From the NCBI GenBank assembly GCA_900543165.1, contig UQQQ01000010.1:1-43653 (forward strand): a DNA stretch of 43,653 nt, written 5' to 3'. A program made the translations under genes and the position numbers. Of this stretch, positions 32,917 through 40,491 are shown piece by piece. The notes under the pieces were generated by a model, which was not told where the DNA came from, ran no database searches, and saw only the letters and a program-made list of their open reading frames with translations. How positions within the stretch are numbered: position 1 is the first letter of the stretch; each line of letters begins with the position of its first letter. This DNA is from an uncultured Dialister sp. Its GTDB lineage: Bacteria; Bacillota; Negativicutes; Veillonellales; Dialisteraceae.

Positions 32917-33036
32917 ATAAATTGACTATGAAGAACCATATTTGTTATTATTAAGTATCATTGTTATCCCAGTTAGCAGCAGGTGGCGGGGAGGATCTCT
33001 GCCCGTTTCCTGTTTTACTCTAAGGAAAGAGGACAT

Positions 33037-33912
33037 ATGGAAGAAAATATGACACAGGATGGGAAAGAGATCCTCTTCGACATCCGGCATTTGACACATA
33101 CCTTCGAGACGGAGGACGGGAAGACATTCGACGCGCTGTCGGATGTGACCTGCACGATCCCGAAGGGATCCTTCACCGCCATCATTGGCACAAATGGGAG
33201 CGGCAAGTCTACACTCGCGCGGCATCTCAATGCCCTGTACCTTCCGACGGCGGGCGAGGTCATCGTAGAAGGCATGAAAACCAGCGACATGGAGCATATC
33301 TGGGACATCCGGCAAAAAGTCGGCATGGTCTTTCAGAATCCGGATAACCAGCTGGTCGCGGCTATCGTCGAAGAAGACGTCGCCTTTGGCCCGGAGAATC
33401 TGGGTGTACCCGCGGAAGAAATCCGAAAGCGCGTGGACTACGCGCTGGAAAAAGTCGGCATGAGCGCCTACCGCACGCATTCACCGGCGATGCTCTCCGG
33501 CGGACAGAAGCAGAGGATCGCCATCGCCGGCGTACTCGCGATGCATCCGGACTGCATCGTTCTGGACGAGCCGACGGCGATGCTCGATCCTCTGGGACGC
33601 AAGGAAGTCATGGATACCATCCATGAGCTGAACCGCTCGGAAGGGATCACCATCGTACTGATCACCCATTTCATGGAGGAAGCCGTGACGGCGGATCATG
33701 TGCTGGTCGTCGATCGCACGAAGCTCCAGATGCAGGGGACAGCACGCGAAGTCTTCTCGCAGGCAGACAAGCTGACGGCCATGGGGCTCGATGTCCCGGT
33801 CGCTGCCGACCTTGCTCATGGGCTTCGTAAAAAAGGCTACGAGATTCCTGAAGATTGCATGACAGATGAGGAGCTGGGAGAAGCACTATGTCCATACGCG
33901 TCGAACATATAA
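33037..33912 (+). CDS. ecfA1: ECF transporter ATPase, EcfA1
   Basis: A 291-residue ABC ATPase of the energy-coupling factor module. Walker A GTNGSGKST at 51-59, the Ecf-specific Q-loop FQNPDNQLVAAIVEEDVAFG, signature LSGGQKQR, Walker B CIVLDEPTAMLDP and switch His in ITHFMEE. The ATPase pair and EcfT energise interchangeable vitamin-binding S components encoded elsewhere. ATG 33037 follows AAAGAGG; the upstream frame to 32983 has no site. It overlaps ecfA2 by 25 bases. Confidence 0.94.
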   Translation: MEENMTQDGKEILFDIRHLTHTFETEDGKTFDALSDVTCTIPKGSFTAIIGTNGSGKSTLARHLNALYLPTAGEVIVEGMKTSDMEHIWDIRQKVGMVFQNPDNQLVAAIVEEDVAFGPENLGVPAEEIRKRVDYALEKVGMSAYRTHSPAMLSGGQKQRIAIAGVLAMHPDCIVLDEPTAMLDPLGRKEVMDTIHELNRSEGITIVLITHFMEEAVTADHVLVVDRTKLQMQGTAREVFSQADKLTAMGLDVPVAADLAHGLRKKGYEIPEDCMTDEELGEALCPYASNI

Positions 33913-34757
33913 GTTATATTTATGGCAAGGGCTCGCCATTTGAAAAGACGGCTCTGGATGATGTCGATCTCACCATCGAAAAAGGAGAATTCATCGGCAT
34001 TATCGGTCATACAGGGAGCGGGAAATCGACACTCATCCAGCACCTGAATGGGCTCATCCATCCGACCTGCGGCAAAGTCACCATCGATGGTGTCGACCTT
34101 GCCGAGAAATCCAAAGCCGCCGTCACCAAGCGCCACTCGGTCGGCATGGTTTTCCAGTACCCGGAGCACCAGCTTTTCGAAGAAACCGTCGCCAAAGACA
34201 TCGCCTTCGGGCCGATGAATCTGGGGTGTGATGAAGAAGAGGCCGGAAAGCGCGTGAAAAGCGCCATGAAATTTGCTGGTCTTGACTACGACACCTTCGC
34301 AGGCCGCTCGCCCTTCCGCCTCTCCGGCGGGCAGCAGCGCCGCGTCGCCATTGCCGGCGTCATCGCGATGCACCCGGATTTCCTTATCCTGGACGAACCA
34401 TCGGCAGGCCTTGACCCCATCGGGCGGCGGGAAATTTTCTCCCGCATCCAGAGCTGGTACAAGAAAGGCGTATTCTCCGTCATCCTCGTCTCGCATAATA
34501 TGGATGACATCGCACGCCTTGCGACCCGCCTTCTCGTCATGCACAAAGGCCGCCTTGTGCTGGACGGCGAACCGATGGATATCTTCCTCCACCACAGAAA
34601 AGAACTTAAGGCCTGCGGCGTCGATGCTCCGCCCCTCACGCAGACCCTCCTCTACCTGAAAGAGAAGGGCATCCCCGTGCCGGAAGAGGCAAAAACGACC
34701 GAAGAAGCCGTAGAAAAAATGGCAAAGATGCTGGGAGGTAAGACACATGCTCACTGA
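33888..34757 (+). CDS. ecfA2: ECF transporter ATPase, EcfA2
   Basis: A 289-residue second ATPase of the ECF module. Walker A GHTGSGKS at 40-47, Q-loop FQYPEHQLFEETVAKDIAFG, signature LSGGQQRR, Walker B FLILDEPSAGLDP and the switch His in VSHNMDD. The C-terminal part carries the EcfT-contact groove typical of the family. Overlaps with both neighbours (25 and 11 bases) show tight translational coupling. Confidence 0.95.
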   Translation: MSIRVEHISYIYGKGSPFEKTALDDVDLTIEKGEFIGIIGHTGSGKSTLIQHLNGLIHPTCGKVTIDGVDLAEKSKAAVTKRHSVGMVFQYPEHQLFEETVAKDIAFGPMNLGCDEEEAGKRVKSAMKFAGLDYDTFAGRSPFRLSGGQQRRVAIAGVIAMHPDFLILDEPSAGLDPIGRREIFSRIQSWYKKGVFSVILVSHNMDDIARLATRLLVMHKGRLVLDGEPMDIFLHHRKELKACGVDAPPLTQTLLYLKEKGIPVPEEAKTTEEAVEKMAKMLGGKTHAH

Positions 34758-35550
34758 TATGACCCTCGGCCAGTACTATCCCGGCCATTCGTACCTGCAC
34801 CAGATGGATCCCCGTGCGAAGATCCTCTGTACCATGATCTTCATCGTCGCGATTTTCCTCGCGAACAACCTCTATTCCTACATAGTCGTCGCCGGCTTTA
34901 CCTTCCTTGCCATCGCCCTCTCCGGCGTACCGGCGAAAATGATCTGGAAGGCCATCAAGCCACTCTGGGTGATCCTTGTTTTCACCATGCTCATCCATAT
35001 CCTCACCACCCCGGGGACGGAAATCTTTTCGTGGAAATTCATCCACATCAGCGAAGAAGGTATCAGGAACGGCATCGTCATGACACTGCGCCTCGTCTTC
35101 CTCATCGCCTTCTCCTCGCTTCTCACCTATACCACGAGCCCGATCGTCCTGACCGACGGCATCGAAGACCTCCTGATGCCATTCCGTCGCTTCGGGGTAC
35201 CCGCGCACGAACTCGCCATGATGATGACCATCGCGCTTCGTTTCATCCCGACACTTTTGGAAGAAACGGACCGCATCATGAAAGCCCAGTCCTCCCGAGG
35301 CGCTGACTTTGTGAACGGCAATCTCTGGCAGCGCGCCAAGAACATGATCCCGCTCCTCGTCCCGCTCTTCATCTCCGCCTTCCGCCGCGCCGATGACCTC
35401 GCGACCGCCATGGAAGCCCGCTGCTATCGCGGCGGCGAAGGACGTACCAAGATGCACCAGCTCTCCTATACCTGGCGGGATAGGAATGCTTTCATCGCCA
35501 TTGCCCTCGTGACCGGCGCCCTCATCGCGCTGTATGTAGTAATGAGATAG
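34747..35550 (+). CDS. ecfT: ECF transporter transmembrane subunit, EcfT
   Basis: A 267-residue membrane scaffold with about five helices. The two Ala-Arg-Gly-type coupling motifs that dock onto the ATPases are visible as QSSRGAD and EARCYRGG, separated by a long cytoplasmic helical region. The N-terminal GQYYPGHSYLHQMDPRAKI is the usual family start. Group II arrangement (shared energizer without an adjacent S component). Confidence 0.95.
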   Translation: MLTDMTLGQYYPGHSYLHQMDPRAKILCTMIFIVAIFLANNLYSYIVVAGFTFLAIALSGVPAKMIWKAIKPLWVILVFTMLIHILTTPGTEIFSWKFIHISEEGIRNGIVMTLRLVFLIAFSSLLTYTTSPIVLTDGIEDLLMPFRRFGVPAHELAMMMTIALRFIPTLLEETDRIMKAQSSRGADFVNGNLWQRAKNMIPLLVPLFISAFRRADDLATAMEARCYRGGEGRTKMHQLSYTWRDRNAFIAIALVTGALIALYVVMR

Positions 35551-35873
35551 AATGGGGCGCGGGGTTAGCCACATGGAATCCTGAAGTTTGAAAGCAGGGA
35601 TGAGTAGCTAGGGATTAGAAATGAGCGGTGATCGAAATAGCGCAATTGGTACGCTGACCGTTCTGCAAGGAAGATCTCTCGGCTACGCTCGAGATGACGG
35701 CGCGAAGCGCTATCAAAATTTCGCGGCGCTTCTGATTTTTATGCGCCGCACCACCCCCTTTTGAACCTCCTGAACCTATAGAACCCCCTGAACCTCTTTT
35801 GTACGCAATCAAGGGGAATCCCTTATCCCCAGTCACTAGCCACTAGTCACTATTCACACCGAAGGACTATCCC
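35551..35873. repeat. Composite repeat with half a palindromic element
   Basis: Heptamers TAGCTAG/GGATTAG (35598-35620), one end of the palindromic element (CTCGGCTACGCTCGAGATGACG, 35678-35699), GCGGCGC...GCGCCGC hairpin, GAACC units with period nine (35761-35800) and CAGTCAC/TAGCCAC heptamers to 35850. No gene. Confidence 0.75.
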
Positions 35874-36674
35874 ATGCGAAATATCTGGATCACCGTTTCC
35901 TACGAAGGAACAAACTATGCCGGCTTCCAGCGCCAGCCCACCCGCATGACCGTGCAGGAAATGCTTGAGAATACACTCCTTCAGCTGACGGGAAAGAAGA
36001 CAACCATTTACTTCGTCGCTCGCACCGATGCCGGCGTCCATGCTTATGGGCAGGAGTGTACCTTCTACACCGAGTCCCGCATTCCGCAAGACCGCTTCGG
36101 CCACGCCATGAATGCCCTCCTTCCGCGTGATATCCGCGTCCGCCAAAGCCGGGAGATGGCCGAAGACTTCTCCGTCCGCCGCCGTAACTTCGGCAAGACC
36201 TACGGCTACCTATTGACAGAGAGCCGCGAAGCCTCGCCTTTCCTCGTGCGCACCATCTGGCGCACCGGTAAGCAGCTCGACCTTGCGAAAATGGAAGCAG
36301 CCGCCAAAGTCTTGGAAGGCCGCCACGACTTTACTTCCTTCCGTGGGAACAACTCCGTCCCCTCCGATCCCGTGCGGCTTGTCCATGAGATCCGCCTTCG
36401 GAAAGTGGGGCCCCTCATCTGGATCTACGTCACCGGCGAAGGCTTTCTCTACCACATGGTCAGAAACATCGCCGGCGCTCTCGTTGATGCCGGGAGCAGC
36501 GTCCTTGCTCCTCATGATCTCGAACGGATTTTGGAAGCCCGCGATCGACGAGAGCTTGGTCTCACCGCTCCGGCGGAAGGTCTTGCCCTTCTCAAAGTCT
36601 ATTTCCAGCCGATCACGAAAGAGGCGATCGATGAGACATTGCAAGAGCCCCTCTACCCATGGTGCAGCGCATAG
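35874..36674 (+). CDS. truA: tRNA pseudouridine synthase A
   Basis: A 266-residue enzyme making pseudouridine at positions 38-40 of the tRNA anticodon stem. The catalytic Asp52 is in RTDAGVHA; other signatures are YEGTNYAGFQRQ near the N-terminus, GRHDFTSFR and the C-terminal GEGFLYHMVRNIAGAL. The order ecfA1-ecfA2-ecfT-truA is widely conserved in Firmicutes; here a repeat block of 320 bases separates truA from ecfT. Confidence 0.96.
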   Translation: MRNIWITVSYEGTNYAGFQRQPTRMTVQEMLENTLLQLTGKKTTIYFVARTDAGVHAYGQECTFYTESRIPQDRFGHAMNALLPRDIRVRQSREMAEDFSVRRRNFGKTYGYLLTESREASPFLVRTIWRTGKQLDLAKMEAAAKVLEGRHDFTSFRGNNSVPSDPVRLVHEIRLRKVGPLIWIYVTGEGFLYHMVRNIAGALVDAGSSVLAPHDLERILEARDRRELGLTAPAEGLALLKVYFQPITKEAIDETLQEPLYPWCSA

Positions 36675-36712
36675 AAAAAAGAGCGTGATGCAAAAGCATC
36701 ACGCCCTTTTTG
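36674..36712 (+). terminator. Terminator of truA
   Basis: GAGCGTGATGC pairs with GCATCACGCCC around AAAA, flanked by A6 and T5. Confidence 0.93.
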
Positions 36713-36766
36713 TATTCGTGATTCCTTAGCCGTTAGAAGATTAGACAAAGGCACTGTGTGTATTAA

Positions 36767-36983
36767 AGTCCTTCTGCGGCAGCCTCTACCCTGTCGGGAG
36801 AGGCCGTACAGATCACCGCAGGCGGGAATAGGCGGAAGTAGTATAGTTGGGGTAAGTATTTCAAAAGGAATAGGAGCTAATGCATCTATTAGTGTTGAGA
36901 TAGTTACCGAAACAGCTGCGGGTACTAATATTTCATGGCGTTATACTGAGTATATTGGCAATGTAAAAAAACAAGGAGGATAA
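36767..36983 (+). pseudogene. Orphan CdiA tip fragment 1
   Basis: Two frames join into one haemagglutinin/CdiA-like piece if one G is removed from the GGG run near 36826: the first part reads ASTLSGEAVQITAGG, a typical filamentous-haemagglutinin repeat, and the second GGSSIVGVSISKGIGANASI, the usual lead-in to a CdiA tip. It then has its own short end (TNISWRYTEYIGNVKKQGG) and stops 2 bases before the next gene. Composition becomes AT-rich from about 36840. There is no start signal, so it is a silent fragment that would need recombination with a full-length gene. Confidence 0.6.
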
Positions 36984-36984
36984 T

Positions 36985-37391
36985 ATGTCAAATACTCCTA
37001 ATAGAAGAAAAATTTTATGTTAGTTGTTTTTATAATTTTTGCAATTATTGTATGTATATTGAGTGAGAAATATAAAGCGCCAGAAAATACTCATAGGTTC
37101 TCCAATATTATTGCAGAAACTCAAATACCGACTATTTCATACTTACAGTTTCAAAAAAGTCAGTATTCGCGCGGTAAATACTATACAGTGGTGTATATAT
37201 ATGACAAAAAAAATATATAATAAAGAGGATTTAGCCAAAGAAGTAAAAGAAAGATTAGAAAATGCAGGATATCTGATAACTGTATTTCACTTATCAAATG
37301 ATCATTTTTACATGCAGGCAGAGAGTGAGAGACTTTTTTTGAAATTAGTGTATTTCCAGATTTATTAGGGATAACAGTAAGTGAAAAATAG
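36985..37391 (+). pseudogene. Candidate immunity gene 1, broken by homopolymer shifts
   Basis: ATG 36985 has an excellent AAGGAGGA. The frame breaks at AAAAATTTT (37010-37018, one base short), at A8 (37206-37213, one base too many) and at T7 (37335-37341, one base short). Repaired, it gives about 135 residues: a basic start, one hydrophobic helix (MLVVFIIFAIIVCILS), then a soluble domain (LQFQKSQYSRGKYYTVVYIY; LAKEVKERLENAGYLITVF; ISVFPDLLGITVSEK). Placement after a CdiA tip suggests an immunity protein. The changes may be true decay, slippage-tolerant coding, or sequencing error. Confidence 0.55.
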
Positions 37392-37775
37392 ATTGAAAGT
37401 GTTTAATACCGAAGGAGACATGACGATCAAAGCCACTCAAGAAGACACTCATATCAAAGGTAGTCAGGTAACCGGTGAAAATGTCACACTGGAAGCGAAG
37501 AAAGACATTGCCATCTCTGCCGCAAGTAGGAGGTGGATGGGATGTAGTGTAGCAGAGGAAACATCGGAAGAACGTGTTCCTGCCTTGATAAGATATGTTG
37601 GTTTGTCAAACATTGGAGTATTGTCTAGATTTAGCCCAGAAATAGGATTTATTGGCGGCGTTTTGGGCGGCATTGGAAGCAATATATATAGCAATCAAAA
37701 AAAGAGGAGCTAAAAAAAGCTGAGTCAGGGAATCTGTCAAATTCGGATGCTAAATCTAAGAATAGTGAGGTATAA
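37381..37775 (+). pseudogene. Orphan CdiA tip fragment 2
   Basis: Starts with a clear haemagglutinin-repeat segment (DMTIKATQEDTHIKGSQVTG, then ENVTLEAKKDIAISAA) and switches at SRRWMGCS to a different tail with a hydrophobic Gly-rich stretch (IGFIGGVLGGIGSNIYSN). The frame as given stops at 37713; adding one A to A7 near 37697 extends it to KAESGNLSNSDAKSKNSEV at 37775, 3 bases before the next ATG. The hydrophobic tail would fit a membrane-acting toxin tip (inference). Confidence 0.6.
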
Positions 37776-37778
37776 ACT

Positions 37779-38168
37779 ATGTTTTTACATTCTCCTGTTT
37801 TGGATACGATCGTATTTGTTATGTGCTTACTGCTTTTTCGAGAACTTGTGGTAGGTGATGAAACAGCAAATGAAGATGCTAGATTATTAATGAAGCATTC
37901 GAAATTGTGGGGTAGATTTGGGCTATGGATAATTCTTTTTCTAGGGGTTAGTTATATAACTTTATCTGACTTTTGGGTGTTAGATGGAAGATATTATAAT
38001 GAGTGTGTATATACATTGTTAGTAATGCTATATTTAGCAGGGGTTTATGGTAACTACGTATGTTATAAACATGGCTCTAAAAATGAGTCATATAAACAAA
38101 GAAACTTATTACAGCTAGAAGCAATAATATTATTACCGGTATTTTTTTTATTGATGTATTTCTTTTAG
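37779..38168 (+). CDS. Small membrane protein, candidate immunity protein 2
   Basis: A 129-residue intact protein with about four hydrophobic helices (VLDTIVFVMCLLLF; GLWIILFLGVSYITL; CVYTLLVMLYLAGVYGNYV; LEAIILLPVFFLLMYFF). I do not recognise a family. It immediately follows the second CdiA-like tip with only 3 bases between, the position of cdiI genes. An integral-membrane immunity protein would match a toxin that acts in the inner membrane. The region is much more AT-rich than the rest of the window, a sign of transfer. A perfect inverted repeat follows. Confidence 0.65.
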   Translation: MFLHSPVLDTIVFVMCLLLFRELVVGDETANEDARLLMKHSKLWGRFGLWIILFLGVSYITLSDFWVLDGRYYNECVYTLLVMLYLAGVYGNYVCYKHGSKNESYKQRNLLQLEAIILLPVFFLLMYFF

Positions 38169-38186
38169 ATATATTGAATTAATCTA

Positions 38187-38232
38187 TGGGCATGCTTTTG
38201 CTATTGGATTTCCAGTAGCAAAAGCATGCCCC
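38187..38232. terminator. Inverted repeat ending the AT-rich island
   Basis: GGGCATGCTTTTGCTA pairs perfectly over 16 bp with TAGCAAAAGCATGCCC, loop of 12 bases. There is no T-run directly after it, so it may be a terminator or an island boundary structure. Confidence 0.65.
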
Positions 38233-38433
38233 AGATAGGGGATGGTTCCACCGAAAATAGCCGCATGATATGATGGCTGGTCTTGACAATCGGCTCGTTA
38301 TATTTATTAGTTACCGGTGTTTTGTCATTAAAAACGGTAGTCTTACGCTGATGAGATTTATGGGGGATAAACGAACAAATTTATCAGTTTTAATCTTAAT
38401 TCATGGTTATACATATGAAGACTGATTGGATGC
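38233..38433. other. Gap without recognisable gene
   Basis: AT-rich sequence. A weak stem TTACCGGTGTTTT/AAAACGGTAG near 38318-38340 is the only structure seen. Confidence 0.5.
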
Positions 38434-38492
38434 GCGGAAAGTACAAAAGAGCGATGAGCTTTGCAGGCTCATTGCTCTTTTGTACTTTCTGC
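38434..38492. other. Long perfect hairpin before the TetR promoter
   Basis: GCGGAAAGTACAAAAGAGCG pairs over about 26 bp with CATTGCTCTTTTGTACTTTCTGC, loop 7 bases, allowing a G-T pair. It has no T-run and contains GTAC-centred motifs like those in the downstream operator region. Confidence 0.7.
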
Positions 38493-38509
38493 ATGCGAAA
38501 AAATAGAAT

Positions 38510-38571
38510 TTGTTTTCCCGATAAATCATGCTATAATACGAGTAGAGTACTAAAAAAACGAAAAGAGTACT
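38510..38571 (+). promoter_or_regulatory. Promoter and candidate operator of the TetR gene
   Basis: TTGTTT (38510-38515), 16-base spacer, TATAAT (38532-38537). Just downstream, AGAGTACT occurs at 38544-38551 and again at 38564-38571; AGTACT is itself a palindrome and the two sites are 20 bp apart, two helical turns, a likely autoregulatory TetR site. Confidence 0.65.
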
Positions 38572-38583
38572 GGAGGAATCATT

Positions 38584-39132
38584 ATGGATGAACAGCTGAT
38601 CGAGGCGGCGAAGGAAGAGATGCGGCTGCACTCGGTCAAATTCACGATGGACGATATCGCAAGAAAGCTCCATATCTCGAAAAGCACGCTGTACCAGAAG
38701 GCGTCTTCGAAGGCGGTGCTGATCCGCATGGTATGTCTGGCGGATCAGGAGGCGTTTCGGAAGGCGAAGGAAGCGCTGATGAGGAAGAAGGACACGGCGC
38801 GCGGGCGGCTGCTCTCGTACTGCCGTCTCTTTGTGGAGACGCTGTGGGCGATGCCGGATGGGTTTTATCAGGATATAGAGATCCATTATCCGGAGATCTG
38901 GAAGATGTGGATGGATTTCAAGTATGAGGAGTTCGACTATATGATGGAGCTCTTTAAGGCCGGGGTCGCGGCGGGGGCTTTTCGTGAGGTGAATTTGACG
39001 ATCCTTCGCATGATCCTCATCACATCGACGCACAATCTGAATGATGCGGATTTCCTTCGCGAGCAGAATATGACGGGGACGGATGTGATGAATGTGCTCG
39101 AGGATATCATTCTGCATGGGATAGAAAAGTAA
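38584..39132 (+). CDS. TetR/AcrR family transcriptional regulator
   Basis: A 182-residue repressor. The N-terminal helix-turn-helix is at about 18-45 (FTMDDIARKLHISKSTLYQK), and the rest is an all-helical ligand-binding and dimerisation domain. GGAGG lies before the ATG. It is upstream of an RND efflux pair on the same strand, so it probably represses that pump and itself, with an unknown inducer (inference). A composite repeat of about 290 bases separates it from the pump genes. Confidence 0.9.
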   Translation: MDEQLIEAAKEEMRLHSVKFTMDDIARKLHISKSTLYQKASSKAVLIRMVCLADQEAFRKAKEALMRKKDTARGRLLSYCRLFVETLWAMPDGFYQDIEIHYPEIWKMWMDFKYEEFDYMMELFKAGVAAGAFREVNLTILRMILITSTHNLNDADFLREQNMTGTDVMNVLEDIILHGIEK

Positions 39133-39133
39133 G

Positions 39134-39412
39134 GTTAATGGGTTCAAGGTTAGCCCCTCGGGCGTGCTGCCCCTTGATTGTGAATGAAAGCTCTGCTCGA
39201 ATGAGAAATTAGAAATGAGAAATGCGAAATGGTGGTGCGGCGCATAAAAATATGGAAGCGCCGCAGAGGTTTGAAACTAGCGGGTTTCTCGTATCGCAAA
39301 TCTAATCCCTAGCCACTAATCCCTAGTACCAGTCACTAGTCACTCGAGGCTCCTAACCCCTAATCCCTAATTCCTAGTCACCAGTCACAAGTCCCTAGTC
39401 ACTTTTATCATA
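39134..39412 (-). repeat. Composite intergenic repeat, full reverse copy
   Basis: Reverse order of the element: GGTTCAAGGTTAGCC, TTGATTGTGAATGAAAG, ATTAGAA/ATGAGAA/ATGCGAA heptamers (39205-39231), GCGGCGC...GCGCCGC hairpin, GTTTGAAACTAGCGGG, CGTATCGCAAATC, then CTAATCC/CTAGCCA and CAGTCAC heptamers with the CACTCGAGGCTCC junction. Confidence 0.85.
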
Positions 39413-39426
39413 CAAGGAGTCAGTCT

Positions 39427-40491
39427 ATGAAACGTTTAGCTATGTATATCGGTGTGATGCTCATCGGTGCTTCGATCGCGCTGTCGGGGTGCGGAGCAGA
39501 GAAGGCGTCGGCGCCGAAGGCGCCATTGGTGAAGTCGATGGTCATCGGTGAGACGGAGTCGGGCGTGAAGAATACGTTCTCCGGCACGGTGCATGGTTTT
39601 TTTGAATCGCCTCTGGCATTTCAGGTGGGAGGCCGGATCATGCAGCGCTATGTCACATCCGGTGAGCGGGTCAGCGCAGGGCAGGCGCTCTTTAAGGTAG
39701 ACTCGAAGGATGCGGAGGAGCAGGCAGCAGCGGCGCGTTCGCAACTGAATGCGGCGGAGGCATCGTATCGACTCGCGCAGTCGACGCTGACGCGGTATGA
39801 GAAGCTGCACTCGGTGTCGGCGATTTCTGATCTTGCCATCGATCAGACGAGAAATCAGGCGGAGCTTGCAGCGGCGCAGCTCGAGTCCGCACAGGCGGCG
39901 CTCTCGCGTGCGGAGAATAATCTTGGCTTCACGGTGCTTTCGGCAGATCGCGACGGGATCGTTGGGTCGACGCTCTATGAGGTGGGGCAGGTCGTCGCGG
40001 CGGGGACACCGGTGGTGTCGATCATCGATGATTCGCAGCTGGATGTCTACATTTCTTTGACAGAGAAGCAGTATCGGGAGTATTCGGTGGGGATGCCGTG
40101 TACGGTGACATTCTGGGCGCTGCCGAATGTGAGCGTAGAGGGGCGCGTCCGCGAAGTAGCGGCTGCACCGAATGCGCAGACGGGGACATATGATGCGAAG
40201 GTGACATTGGTCGATCCGCCGGAGAATATCGCCGTCGGCATGACGGCAGAAGTGAAATTTGGCGACAGAGGGGGCGGCAAGGGCATCATGATCCCGCTTT
40301 CTGCGATGGCGACGCAGGATCAAAAGCCGTCTGTCTGGGTGATCCGGGATAATAAGGTGACGCTGACGCCGGTCAAGGTGGGGCGCTACGGCGAGGATAC
40401 GGTGGAGATTATCGAAGGACTTGCCAAGGGGGATCGCATCGTGACGGCAGGCGTTTCGAAACTGGCTGAAGGAGAAGAGGTACGCGTATGA
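39427..40491 (+). CDS. RND efflux periplasmic adaptor lipoprotein
   Basis: A 354-residue membrane-fusion protein linking the inner-membrane pump to an outer-membrane channel. The signal peptide ends in a lipobox with lipidated Cys22 (ALSGCG). Then come the barrel-sandwich half (QVGGRIMQRYVTSGERVSAG), an alpha-helical hairpin (about 95-165), the second lipoyl half (LSADRDGIVGSTLYEVGQVV), a beta-barrel and the membrane-proximal domain (YGEDTVEIIEGLAKGDRIV). AAGGAG precedes the ATG. The stop overlaps the pump start (ATGA). Confidence 0.93.
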   Translation: MKRLAMYIGVMLIGASIALSGCGAEKASAPKAPLVKSMVIGETESGVKNTFSGTVHGFFESPLAFQVGGRIMQRYVTSGERVSAGQALFKVDSKDAEEQAAAARSQLNAAEASYRLAQSTLTRYEKLHSVSAISDLAIDQTRNQAELAAAQLESAQAALSRAENNLGFTVLSADRDGIVGSTLYEVGQVVAAGTPVVSIIDDSQLDVYISLTEKQYREYSVGMPCTVTFWALPNVSVEGRVREVAAAPNAQTGTYDAKVTLVDPPENIAVGMTAEVKFGDRGGGKGIMIPLSAMATQDQKPSVWVIRDNKVTLTPVKVGRYGEDTVEIIEGLAKGDRIVTAGVSKLAEGEEVRV

